Positions 1 to 59,938 of a stretch of DNA of 64,000 nt are shown one piece after another. Both the position numbers and the translations under genes were made by a program. This DNA comes from Aldrovandia affinis. Taxonomy: Eukaryota; Chordata; Actinopteri; Notacanthiformes; Halosauridae. The number at the start of each line of letters is the position of its first letter. The first letter of the stretch is position 1. The notes below the pieces were generated by a model, which worked only from the letters and a program-made list of their open reading frames with translations, was not told where the DNA came from and made no database searches. The stretch lies in NCBI GenBank assembly GCA_029706075.1, contig JAINUG010000114.1, positions 1,860,001-1,924,000 on the forward strand, given 5' to 3'.

Positions 1-131
1 TTTCTCACAAAACCATTTCAGCTTCAGGGTACAGAGAGAGGGAATGTGTTTATACTCGTTTGAGACACTGACATGAAAGCAGTACTACTGAAGTGTATAT
101 GAATGTTGACAGCTTTCACATGGAAACCTAC

Positions 132-231
132 CAATTGAATGATCTGAACCTTTTGATCTGGTGTAGGACAAAAAAGCTGCCAATAGGAATATAGATGACA
201 AGAGTTCAGCTCTTCCAACTACACCAGTGAC
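132..231 (-). CDS. tmtc3: TMTC3 coding exon 3
   Basis: The acceptor TTCTCTTCAAAG lies before GTCACTGG and the donor is ATTG|GTAGGT. The 100-nt exon encodes [20 protein letters not shown] and continues to SKGSDHSI, a membrane segment. It ends in phase 1. The next TMTC3 exon is not visible in bases 1-131. Confidence 0.9.
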
Positions 232-3200
232 CTTTGAAGAGAAATGGGGAAAAACATACTGACCGTTATACATTTCCCATTCTAGGGTTGTACACTAGAC
301 ATGCATGCACTGCAACTGATGCACATGTAGTACACAATTAATTATACAGAAGTAGTGGATTTGAATATGCCAGATTTAAAATATTTTGCAGATGCCATCT
401 TCAGATCTTTCTTGTGCTTTCATTTTTAACATTACACACAAGGTCATTTTAGAGTCTTCTGTAACCATTCCCATGCCAGGCGTATCAGTAACTGCAGTTC
501 TACTAGCTTAAGGAGCTGTAAAAAAATATGGCGCTCTCAGACACTGCAGAAGCCTTAAAAAATAAAAGTAACTAACACAAATTCACATACAGTGTTTCAA
601 ATCTGTAAAGGCTGCAAAACTGTAATGCACAAGCAATGCAGAGAACCCTCAACAGGACAGAGTGGCTGATGTATGCCATCTTGTGGAAGAATCTAAAAAT
701 GGCATAACATTCTAAAGTCTTAAATTATTTGTTCTATTAAGGTTTAGATTTATAGCAAAATATTTATACTTGTTTATATACTATTATAAAAATATATATT
801 ATTTAAGTATATACACAAAAACACATTAATAAAAAATAAATTTAAAAGTAGATGGATTTGCTGATCATATTGTAATGAACTAGAAACATTTGACAAGACA
901 ACAGTTTGGACGCGTTGTTTTTGAGGTCAAAGGAGAAGGGAGTACTGCCTACAGAATACAATCCATGAAATCCTGTACCACATCATATGCCATGTTTGCA
1001 CTGTGTAAGGCCAAAGAGCAGTGTTTCTTTTTCCCCAATAAAGACTTGAGAAATTATATATATACAGTACCAGTCAAAAGTTTGAGTACACCTTCCATCT
1101 GGACTACGGCTAATCGGGCACTCCTTCATTCTTCAGCAAGATAACGACCCGAAACACACCTTGAAATTGTGCAAGAACTACCTGGTGAAGGAGGAACGTG
1201 AAGGACAACTCAAACTGATTTACATTTTTACATAACTGATGACCTGGCCTGCCCAGTGTCCAGACCTCAATCCCATAGAAATTGTATGGGATGAACTGGA
1301 CAGAAGAGTCAAAGCAAAGCAACCCACAAGTTTCTCTGGGAATTGCTGCAGGAGAGCTGGGAAGACATATCGGGTGATTTCCTGCTGAAACTTATTAACC
1401 GAATGGCCCGTGTTTGTGAGGCTGTTGTCACGGCAAAGGGTGGCTATTTTGAGGAATCCAAGACTCAATTTTCAATATAATTTCTTTGATGTTCATTTTG
1501 TTCATTGTTTCATGTGTTTTTTGTCATTTTAAAGTATTTACAGAAATGAATACGGTGTAAAGCATTGTCAATTATGAGATAAACCTAGTTTCCAGCAGAT
1601 GTACTCAAACTTTTGACTGGTACTGTATATATATAATATATATATATACACACATCTCTCTCAAGTGGCCGATTCAGTAGTGCGTTTGAAGGAGAAAACT
1701 ATACACAGTCCTTTGCAAACTTACAGCTTCTGTGTGGATGGGATGAACAGCAAATAGCAGGGTGGCCACTCTGCTGGATGTCTTGTCCAGAAAGATCCTG
1801 CAGACGCGCAGGAAGATGACACACACGACCACGTGGAGCAACACGTTCAGGAAGTGGTAGGTCTGGGCACTGAGCTCGCTGAACAGATAGTTTAGTCGGA
1901 ATGTCAGTACCGTCAGGGGCCGATAGGACTTGTGGCTCCTTTCCTTCAGGGAGACAGCAATGTGCACTGTTAGGAACGTGCAACAGAAAACATTTCCATG
2001 AGGAAATATTTAAAGACCATGATCACCTTAATTTACTAGAACTTTTGTTGGAAATAAAAATAGCAAAAAACATTGAGGAGAGGCATGTTGTTTCATGCAC
2101 TTTCTAAAATATGTTTTTTCCCTGGAGACGTTAGTCCATCATCAGTGATTAGACACCACAAGGGACTCTGCACACAAAATATTATGTGCACCGGACCTGG
2201 GTTGTATAAAATATTTATTTTATGAGTATTGATGAAAAAAGAGACATCTTTCTTCAGTTATCTGCAGGAAATGTCCTGGTGTCCAAAGGTTTAAAGTATA
2301 TCAGATAATTATTTGACAAATTATTTGAAAATGAAACACCGCCATTTGCAATTTTGCGGTAAGGGACCAGGCACAAGTAGCACGACAACCACAAGAAAAC
2401 TAAAACTTAAAGTTACAGATCAGGAAATAGAGATAATGGTCAATATCTGGATAATGGATAATGGTAGTGACAAAAAAGTGACATCAAAAAATAAGGAATT
2501 AGGCATAATAAAATGAACAGTAGATTATGTAAAGAAAAGATCTTAGGCGGTGTCCAAAATAAAAACCGGGAAAAAAATGGAAGAAGGCCACAGAGCGTCT
2601 GAAGGTAAAACTGCATTCACGATTCATTCATACCTAACCGCATATGCACAATACGACAATTGTTCAAATTCAGAACATTGTTTTTATACTGATTGCTAGC
2701 TGATGACAAATTGGTAAACAGAAATCCTGTCCTTTCAATAAAACAAATATATGCAAAACATATCTGAAAATAAATTAGAATAAATAAATTGTCCTCGTAA
2801 ACAATACGTATGCTATATAGGATATACATTTACAATTCTGAAACGATACTTTCAAGGCCCTATCTAACAGCTAGGTTTCTCTCTAGTCCCTCCCTGTTGG
2901 TTCACTGTCTGTAGATACAACTATTCCTGTAAAAAAGCTGTTGTGACATGAACCAGGGTACTTTGCAATACCATTTGTGATTATTTGTTTTTCATAGCTG
3001 GGCCAAAGCGAATAGCACCTGGGAGAGCGCAATACAAAGTCACAGATTGTAAACTGCCTGAAACCCAAGCAACTGTAGTTCAAAAAGATCCGGACACAAG
3101 AACCATAATGTTCAGAGTAACTTTACAATATCCGGCAGGGAAATTGATCTTTGGGTGTGGGGCTCAAGTGCCTCTTTTATATCCTTCAGTAGTGCGATTA

Positions 3201-6200
3201 ATGTGTTGTTGTGTAACCTGTATTACTTCACGGTTTGCTCTTCAGTTAATCAATGTAAGGCAATGCTTTGACAAAATAAATCTCTTCTGTCTTATTCTGT
3301 TTTGCCTCTGTCTTCTCCTGGCTCTGATGACTGCTGCCATGTTTCGGAGCGATAACTCTTTATTGACATACCTTTAATAGAATGTGAGCTGGGCTATATC
3401 AGCGCTCAGAACAATACTGCCTGCTTTCCGGTATTCTTACAATTTCCATGCAAGAGAGTATAAGAGTCGGACTAATTTACAAAATCTCTACCCTGTTTTA
3501 GTGTGTTCACCCCAGATATAAGAACATAAGACATAAGAATACATACTGATGAGAACGGTCCTAATATAAAGAGTATCTACTACTGCATCTAGCCTGGACT
3601 TGAATAGCCCAAGTGTTTCTGCCTCTACTACCCGACTTCACAAGCAGTTCCAGGCAAAGACAACTCTGTGTAAAGAAAAACTTCATAATATCTGTGCGAA
3701 TTTTGCCTTTAACTCATTTCCACCTGTGGCCTCTTGTTCTGCTGACCCCACTTATCTTAAAACATCTTTGGTATTTCACTTTGTTAATCCATTTTAGGAA
3801 TTAAAAAACCTCAATCAAATCCCCCCAAGTCTCCGTTTGCTAATCTTAAATAGATTGAGGGTCTTAAGTCTATCCTCATAACTTTTACCTTTCATACCAG
3901 GTATCAGTTTAGTTGCCCTTCTTGGAACTTTTTCAAGAGCTTCTATATCTTTCTTGTAGTGCGGTGCCCAGAACTGCACAGAGTATTCTAAGTGAGGTCT
4001 GACAAAGACATTATACAACATTAATATAACCTCCTTTGATTTATACTCAATACTTTTTGCTGTTTCCCAGCATCCTGTTGGCTTTTTTCACTGATGTAGC
4101 ACACTGCTTTGATGCAGATCAACTACAATTCCTATGTCTTTTCAAATTGAACACCTAACTTTTCTCCTCCCATAAAATACTCTGGTCTGATGTTTTTATT
4201 TCCCCCATGCATAACTTTACATTTAGCAATATTGAATGTCATCTGCCACGTATCTGCCTATTCTTGATTTTGTTTAAATCATCTTGGATTACTTTAGTCG
4301 ATTCCAAACTGTTTGCCAAACCCCTGAGTTTAGTATCATCTGCAAATGTAACTATTTTGCTAATAACAACCATATCAAGATCATTTATGTAAATAAGAAA
4401 GAGCAGAGGTCCCAGCACCAATCCCTGCGGGACGCCACGGCCCACAGCACTGAGGTCAGATACAGCCCCACCTACAGTTACTCTTTGTATTCACCCTTGC
4501 AGCCATTTATGAACCCAATCTGAAACAACTCCTGCAATTCCTACTGAATTCATTTTAGCAATAAGCCTCTCATGTGGTACCTTGTCAAATGCTTTCTGAA
4601 AGTCCAAATATATAATATCATGAGCCTGGTTCAGGTCAACACACTTTGTAGCCTCTATGACCTCCCTTTGAGTCCCTAATAATACATTCCAGCATTTTAT
4701 ATGCAATGCAAGTTAAACTGACAGGCTTATAGTTCCCTGGGTCAGTACGGTCCCCCTTCTTATATATTGGAATTATACTACCCTACTTCCAGTCATCTGG
4801 TATTTCTCCAGTGATTAGAAAAATATCTGTCAATGGCTTATATATAATTTCCCCAAGTTCTTTGAGTACTCTGGGATATATTCCATCAGGGCTTGCTGCC
4901 TTATTTGTCTTAAGTTTTTGTAGTATTTCTATGTCCCTTATCTCAAAGTCCTCCAAAACATTCTGTACCTTGGCTATACATCTAGGCATATTTATAACCT
5001 CTTCTCTAGTAAAGCTCTCAACAAAGTAACTGTTTAGTGTGTTAGCAATATCCTTATTATTATAAACCAAAGTTCCTTCCTTATTCTTAATGCACTTAAC
5101 TTCATCATTAACTTTCGTTTTTCTACTACAATATTGAAAAAACTTCTTAGGATTACTTTTTGCATCTTGGGAAATTATAATTTCCAACCGTTTTTTCGCT
5201 CATATTATTTCCTTTTTAGCCTTAACCCGCATATTACAATAATCAAACTTGTTTCTCTCGGAGTTTCCTTTTTATATACTCTGTACAGTCGCTTCTTTTG
5301 CCTCAAAATCTTCTGTAAAGATTTAGTCATCCAGTGTACATCTACAATAACCCTTTTAAATGTAGTCCATTTTTCATTCACAGTTCTACAATCTAGAAAT
5401 TTTACACAATGTATATTACTCAAATTCTCTCTCATTGTATTAGTCATCTTGTCTGAAATTTAAAATTCTAGAGTTAGAGGAGGCTGTCTTAACTTGCCAA
5501 AAAATATCAAAATTAACTGCACTGTGATCACTTGCCCCTAGTGGTTCTACTACCTCTGTACTACAAATTATATCAGGATTGTTACACAAAACCAGATGCA
5601 AGATTGATCTCCCTCTCGTAGGCTGAGTAACAGATTGTACCAAAAAGCAGTCATTGACCACATCTAAAAACTCCTCTTCACATTTACCCTGGCCTGTCAC
5701 TACCTCCCAATTAATAGAGGGGTAATTGAAGTCGCCCATTATTATCATCTCTCCTTCAGCACAGGTTTGTTTCATGTTACCAAAGAGCATACTATTTATG
5801 TTACTGTCTGAAGCTGGTCTATAGCATACTCCTATATTAAGGCCCTTCTCATGATCTCCCAGTAATCTAATCCAGATGTCCTCACAAGGAACAAATGAGT
5901 TAATACTTGGAATTTCCTGCGCATTAAGATCGTCTTTCACATAAAGGGCCACTCCCCCTCCTCTTTTATTAGTTCTATACTTCCTAAACAATTTGTACCC
6001 CTCCACATTACATTGATGCCCATCCGCTGCACCAAGCCATGTTTCAGTAATCCCAACGATGTCATAACCGTCATTCAACATGACAGCCCCTAGTTCCAAA
6101 AATTTATTTATTATGCTTCTAGCATTCAAACACGTGAACTTCACACTTACGTTGTCCTTCCCCGCCACACATAACTGTGCCGAACCACCCAATTCTCAGA

Positions 6201-7981
6201 TTTATTATACTCCACCATGGTATCTTCCATCTGGGCAGTTTAAATATTCCTCCGCTACCCTAAGTATACGCTGGCCCAATGCAGCTGTACCCCTCCGGTT
6301 CAAGTGTAGCCCATCCCACTTGTGCAGGTCACCCTGTTCCAAAAGGAGTCCCAGTGCCCCATAAACATGTACCCCTCTTTCCTGCACCAGGTTTGTAGCC
6401 ACGTGTTAAATCTCCATATAAACTCCTGCTTGCCTTTGCTAGCACGTGGTATTGGCAGAATTCCAGAGAAGACCACCGTGGTGGTTCTGCTCCTTAACTT
6501 CAATCCTAAGTCTATAAATTTGTCCTGCAGAACCTCAAACCTACCCTTACCTATGTCATTGGTTCCAACATGGACCATGACCACTGGATCCACCCCTGCT
6601 CTGGCCAGGAGTTTATCCGCCTGTTCCAGGAGGTCTCCGACCTGAGCACCAGGCAGGCAACATGCCATGCGAGGCTCCTTTTCCCATGAACAGACTATAC
6701 TGTCTATACCTTTAATGATTGAATCCCCCACTACAATGAACTCCCTTTTCCTGGGTGGCATGGCCGCCAGGGTGCCCTGGGGCTCATCAGTCCTCCCACT
6801 CAGAGGGCTGGGCCAGATCCTCTTCCTGCAAGGCCTGGAATCGGTTGGACACCACAAGCTCTGGAGATGCTGCCCCTGCATGTGCGCGACCTTTTCTATG
6901 CTGGCGCCCTACCATCACCTAACTCTCTCTCCCTACCTGGAAAAAATTTGAAACTCATTTTTATAAATTACAACCTCATAGCGATTTGACCCATTGCAAC
7001 AATTTAGTAAATCTTACAATACTAAACTCGTAGACATTGCAACCTTGTAGTGTCCTTGCGACTGATCGAAAAGTAGTCCTTTAGTAAATTTGGCCCTCCA
7101 TTGTCTAAAGAAGAAACTAAATTAATGCAACAACAACAAACAACAACAACAAACAGTGCAATATAAGAGGTATTTGAACTGGAAATACTCAAGAAAAAAT
7201 ACAGTAAAGGCTCATTGGAAAGGGAAGAAATTGTAGGTCACTGTGGATGTTTTTCAGATGGCATAAGGACACTAAAAGAAAATAGCTACAATATCTGTGG
7301 TGCAGACATATCAGTTGAACAACATGTCTGCATCTGTCCGCAGTGAAATAAGATCTGTACCATGATGTTAGCTGGATAAGCTACGACTTAACTGCAGCCA
7401 CTGTTTTGTTACATTCCATAGTGTTTCAGCTGTAGTGATGGATGATGCACCTTTATCAGTTATATATGTGCTGAAAATCTAGCAATACTGTTGAGAACAG
7501 TGAAAATGAAATACCCCAAAATGTCATGTAGATCAGGGGTTCTGAAACTGGGTGCTGTCATTTGCCATCTGGCACATTACAGAAAACGAAAGCATTGTTG
7601 TCTGAAAAGTGGGTAAATCATCCCTCAATTGACATTAAAAGTTTCCAATCAATAACAATTAACAGCTTGTTACAATGTAGGTGTTGTAAATATGGTTGGA
7701 ACAAAAAGCAGCATAGCCAACATAGTAGGTCCCCAGGACGGAGAACCCCTTATGTAGATGATAGACTGGGATACATGAAACAATTGGTAAACCTCGGACA
7801 TGGGCGTTCCCCAGAAGTCGTTCAGAAAGAGGTTTTGAAGAGGTGTGGAGGGTCGAAGATCCTTATTGTCGAGGATGGCGGAGACATCATCAAACACAAA
7901 GCCACAGGACAGGCTGTTCCAGTAGCAGCCCATTACCACGCCAGCCAGCAGAAATGTCTCCTTCCACGTGACTGCAGCCAT
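132..7981 (-). CDS. tmtc3: TMTC3, transmembrane O-mannosyltransferase, 5' three coding exons (partial)
   Basis: Three exons read on the minus strand (7981-7793, 1943-1715, 231-132) join in frame into about 172 residues that closely match the start of vertebrate TMTC3. Motifs seen include [53 protein letters not shown] and [12 protein letters not shown]. Family knowledge: TMTC1-4 are multi-pass ER membrane proteins with C-terminal TPR repeats that O-mannosylate cadherins. The acidic pair in FDD lies in the conserved first luminal loop. The membrane domain continues and the TPR part would lie beyond the left edge, so the gene is partial only because the window ends. It is head-to-head with CEP290. 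Both large introns carry transposons, but the exons look intact. Identification is firm; function is inferred from the family. Confidence 0.93.
240..1062. other. TMTC3 intron 2, distal part
   Basis: AT-rich intronic DNA. I see no exon, RNA gene or recognisable repeat apart from an A/T-rich run at about 720-860. Confidence 0.5.
1063..1627 (+). mobile_element. Internally deleted Tc1/mariner element
   Basis: The ends are inverted copies of TACAGTACCAGTCAAAAGTT (1063 onward and the reverse complement ending 1627), flanked by TA-rich DNA as expected for TA target duplication. Inside, plus-strand translation gives broken Tc1 transposase C-terminal motifs: [12 protein letters not shown] near 1140 and SPDLNPIE-like near 1260-1280. 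The 5' half of the transposase is missing, so it is a dead copy. It sits in TMTC3 intron 2, antisense to the gene. Confidence 0.85.
1715..1943 (-). CDS. tmtc3: TMTC3 coding exon 2
   Basis: The acceptor ...CTGAAG|GAAAGG is at 1945-1944. The exon starts [18 protein letters not shown] and ends with HTEA followed by GTAAGT. The right boundary (1943) is exact. The left boundary is set at the GCT|GTAAGT donor and could be off by a few bases. It encodes a conserved luminal loop and transmembrane segments. Confidence 0.87.
1944..3517. other. TMTC3 intron 1, 3' part
   Basis: No exon or clear transposon is recognised. Short open frames (for example 2985-3377) have no family resemblance I can name. Simple AT-rich intron is the best description. 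Confidence 0.4.
3518..6935 (-). mobile_element. Degraded CR1-type LINE
   Basis: Read on the minus strand, 6881-6300 encodes an SGNH-esterase-like ORF1 ([16 protein letters not shown]; the DGLHLN block is in another frame at about 6320). 6192-5440 encodes an AP-endonuclease domain ([28 protein letters not shown]). 5187-3815 encodes a frameshifted reverse transcriptase ([28 protein letters not shown], and FADDTKL near 4330). The 3' end near 3518-3535 finishes with short TTATG-type repeats, as in CR1 elements. An esterase ORF1 is also a CR1-clade trait. Stops and frame changes make it inactive. It lies in TMTC3 intron 1 in the same orientation as the gene. Confidence 0.88.
6936..7792. other. TMTC3 intron 1, 5' part
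   Basis: No gene seen. A CAACAACAA-type simple repeat lies at about 7126-7156. A short CAGGGGTTCTGAAACTGGG sequence at about 7536 looks like one end of a hAT MITE, but I see no partner end. Confidence 0.35.
7793..7981 (-). CDS. tmtc3: TMTC3 coding exon 1
   Basis: ATG is at 7981-7979 and the exon encodes 63 residues. It starts [20 protein letters not shown], a hydrophobic signal-anchor-like stretch, and ends TPMSE before the donor GAG|GTTTAC. It ends in phase 0. The ATG aligns with the usual TMTC3 start. Confidence 0.92.
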
Positions 7982-10370
7982 ATTTAACCAAAGACTTCAT
8001 CGATGTCTGTGAAGAAGGGCCAAAAACATATTTTTAAAAATGATGAGCAATATCACTGAAACCAAGAGTTTCGCATAGCGGTGATCGCTCTCCATTTATT
8101 TTCGGTTAATTATTTGCATGAAACTTCTACATCGCTTTATACCATGAATTGTGTCCAGGACTTGCATACCCACACACAACAGTCTATATTCTGCGAACCT
8201 GCGCAGCATGAGATTGAGAAACTGCCTGTTCGGAGTGGACTGGTACTGGACACTTCGTTTACCACTGTTAGGGTGCGTATCTAAACCAGTGGTTTCTCTA
8301 AACTGATGTTAATGAGAACCATTTAAACCATTGGCGTATATCCACCCGATTCTTCCTGAAACTTCTGTTCATGTCCAAAGAGTAGCAACGTCCTATTACA
8401 GACCGGGTAATCTATCGATAACACCCAAACATATAAATTTGAAGGCTGAATTGGACATTTCATATTGGAAACTTAACTCCAACTTGAGACAGTTTGTTAT
8501 GAAGCGGTTTAAACAGCTCCTTAACAAACTTTAAGCAAATGCACCCACATATAAAGTATGAACGGTAGGAGTCGTGATGAAACCAGTGTAGAGCTAGTAA
8601 TACGAATACAGCTACATACAGTAAACGCAAGGTTAGTGACTGCACTGCACTACCAAATATGCAAAGCGAACCTAGTTACTCATTACTCGCCAGCTACTAG
8701 CTAACGTTAGGGAACCGCGATTCAATAACATTAATTACATAATTATCAATACTGTCATCTTATTATGCTGGTCATTTCTAGATTCGTGTAAAACTATCGA
8801 TAGGGCGGGGACTACTAACGTTAGTCAGCTAACTTCAGAGGGTCGCTAACTGTTAAGTTCATTGACTCTTACTTAAGTTAGCTTGCTAGCTAGATGTCCC
8901 AACCACTTTTGAGATCAGCGGACACTCATTCATTGCACGTACAGAAAGTGCACAATAATTCTTAAGTGAGAAAAAGTTGGCCAGTTAACTTGCTAACGTA
9001 GCTTGCCAATGCCATATTTTCACTAACAACGTAAGGCTACCGCTGGCTAACTAGTTAGCTACCATGAAAGGAGGGTGGCTAACGTTAGCTAAGCAACACA
9101 TTCTTTCATTAGTTGTTAGCTAGCCCGTAAGATGGTTTCAGACTAGATAACTAGCCAGCCAATTTGACTTTTTCGAAGTTAGCTAGATGGTAAAATAGTA
9201 AAACAATTCCTTACCCCCTTTTCATATTCGAACTAGTTTGCTAATAGCTAAGTCGATAAGATACCACTAGTATGTCACATAACGATTGTCATCCCTGAGC
9301 TAAATAATAGCCAGCTCACTGTAATAAATTCTAACATTATTTCCGGGGCAGAGTTGAAGACACTTAAAGGAGCCGTTCTGATTTATTTTAACCAGCAAGC
9401 GAGCTAGCTAACTAGCGAGCTAGCTAACCACAGAAATATAAATGCTATTCAGACACATAAAATGTTTTTTTTAAATAAAAAAAGAGAAAGTTAATTTGCG
9501 AATCATAACTTGCTCTGTGTCTTTGGTGTCACGACAATACCGTAAAGCAGTGGCAAGCATATTAATTTACGACTGTTTTCAGCGGTAGCCTAGCAGCGGT
9601 AACTGTTGGAAAGATTATCTGTATTAAGACAAAGACGATACTGTTATTAAAGGGATAGGTTATAGCTGTATTTAGCAAGGTATACATTTTTTAAACATCT
9701 TGACGTTGTCTTTAGTGAACTCTATCAAAGCCAGCAATAAGCGTTAAGTGAACAGGCTCTCTAGTACTATGGTATCTTACAAACTATTGAAGGTAATTTA
9801 TCAAACATACATGGATAATGTGTCAGGTTAGCCAGTTTGACAACTTTAAATAGCTACATTTTGCACTTGTTCATTATTGTGAAACTGGTTACTAGCATCG
9901 TTGGCTAGATATCCACTATGTTACGTTAGTTATATATTAGCTAGCTACAGCTGGCTATAACCATACTTTGGAACGTTAGACAGTTAGCTCGGTAACATCG
10001 GGTTGCTGGTCTTTTTTTGGTTGCCATTTATAGCTAGCCATCAAGTGTCTCAAATTGATCGAGCTTGCTGACTAACTAGAACTTACTAGCTACCTTTTAG
10101 CTAGCTATAGCCTACCTACTATCATTTAGTTTGTAGCTAGCAAAAAAGTAATTTAGCTACATGTAATTGTGTAATTAATTAGCTACAGATTAATTGACTC
10201 CTGGGTTCTAGTATGAAGCAGCTAAATGCCATCCAACTGTATTTGAATCACCATATCACCAAGTGAACTTTAACCAGTCCTTTTCATCATTTGCATTTTC
10301 ACTGGATGGCATATTGTGCAATTTGAGTTATCTATCATTTACATGTTCAGATTTTTCTGATTATTTTCAG
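7982..10370. promoter_or_regulatory. Bidirectional TMTC3/CEP290 promoter and 5' non-coding region
   Basis: This DNA lies between the divergent start codons of TMTC3 (7981) and CEP290 (10391). It must hold both transcription starts and the non-coding first exon(s) of CEP290, since the first coding exon of CEP290 begins at a splice acceptor. I cannot place the starts or the donor of the non-coding exon. From about 8690 to 10190 it is packed with palindromic GCTAGC, TAGCTA, CTAACGTTAG and AGCTAGCTA words. No TATA box or CpG island is convincing. Confidence 0.5.
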
Positions 10371-10390
10371 AAGATTGAAATTGCACGCCA

Positions 10391-58933
<48,543 letters not shown>

Positions 58934-59749
58934 AGTATTTATTTTTTGAGAAAATTAGTTTTTCAGTGATGCAATTTTATACTCCTTTAATGGATGCAGA
59001 AAATGAAACAATTCTCTCAGAATTTAAATGTGGCTGCAAGAAATATAGATTAAGGTTCCAAATTTAGGTTTTAGTTCAAGTCCGACAAGTTGTTAGTAGA
59101 TTTAATGAATATAACTGATGTAAAAATTACACATTTTCACTTTGGCATACAATTCTTTTCTATTTATTTTGTAGGCTTATGTATATTTGTAAATGTGTTA
59201 TAGATGAATGTATTTTTTGGTAAACTATTTCTAAATGATGTTTGTCAGTGATTTGTGTGAGTTGATAAACATGAAAGGTGTATTCTATGATAATTTCATA
59301 TTCAGCATTTATTTATGGTACCTCTGCATATGCATTTAATTATTTAATGTGGAAAATGTTATGGACAGGCAAATTAAGGACAAAAGCCACGCCAAGTAGT
59401 TCTCATTTTTAATAAGTACTTTTATGGTCCTTTGGCTCAGAATTGCAACCATTAAGTAAAATAGAATACAATGTACCTTACAATGCAATATATCCAGAAA
59501 TATTTTATATTTCAAAGCCTTTTTTAATTATGCAATTTTTACAAATCAAAATAAACTTTAGCTTGCATCTTCACATCCCCTAATTCTTGGTTGTTTACAG
59601 AAAACATGCATGTTGATGCTTTTCAACTGCCAAAATGGGTACACCATGTCATGCTAATGTTGGAGATCCAACTACCTTAGACCTATGTAAACATATGGTT
59701 ACTAATACTGTGTGTGGTTTACAAGTAGGAATGTTTTCAGTTTCCACGT
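58934..59749. other. Convergent 3' UTR region of CEP290 and RLIG1
   Basis: The two stop codons face each other 816 nt apart. A plus-strand AATAAA at 59550-59555 could end CEP290 transcripts. A minus-strand AATAAA (TTTATT at 59308-59313 on the plus strand) could end RLIG1 transcripts. If both are used, the transcripts overlap by about 250 nt. Confidence 0.5.
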
Positions 59750-59938
59750 TCATGCCTCAAAGTGGACATCCTGAATGCAGTCAAAGTGGTGTCCGTTCAA
59801 GTTTGAGAAAGAACCAAACAAGTCCTCAGACCCAATGTCCAGTTCATAGCTCACCCAGTTTACGCAGATGATGACAGGCCTCTTGTTTAAAAATACATCT
59901 CCATCAGGCCATTTCAAGCCCAGATGATGGCGATGAAG
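59750..59938 (-). CDS. rlig1: RLIG1 terminal exon
   Basis: [28 protein letters not shown], then C-terminal VHFEA and TGA at 59752-59750. Human ends KDIIFDV at the same place. The acceptor is TTTGTCTTGTAG. Confidence 0.94.
   Translation of the reverse strand, partial: LHRHHLGLKWPDGDVFLNKRPVIICVNWVSYELDIGSEDLFGSFSNLNGHHFDCIQDVHFEA

Noticed and set aside
1-131. A fourth TMTC3 exon at the left edge
   Set aside because: No minus-strand frame resembles the expected next membrane segments.
2985-3377. 130-codon plus-strand frame in TMTC3 intron 1
   Set aside because: It has a hydrophobic C terminus but no recognisable family, no splice context and AT-rich composition. A chance frame is likelier.
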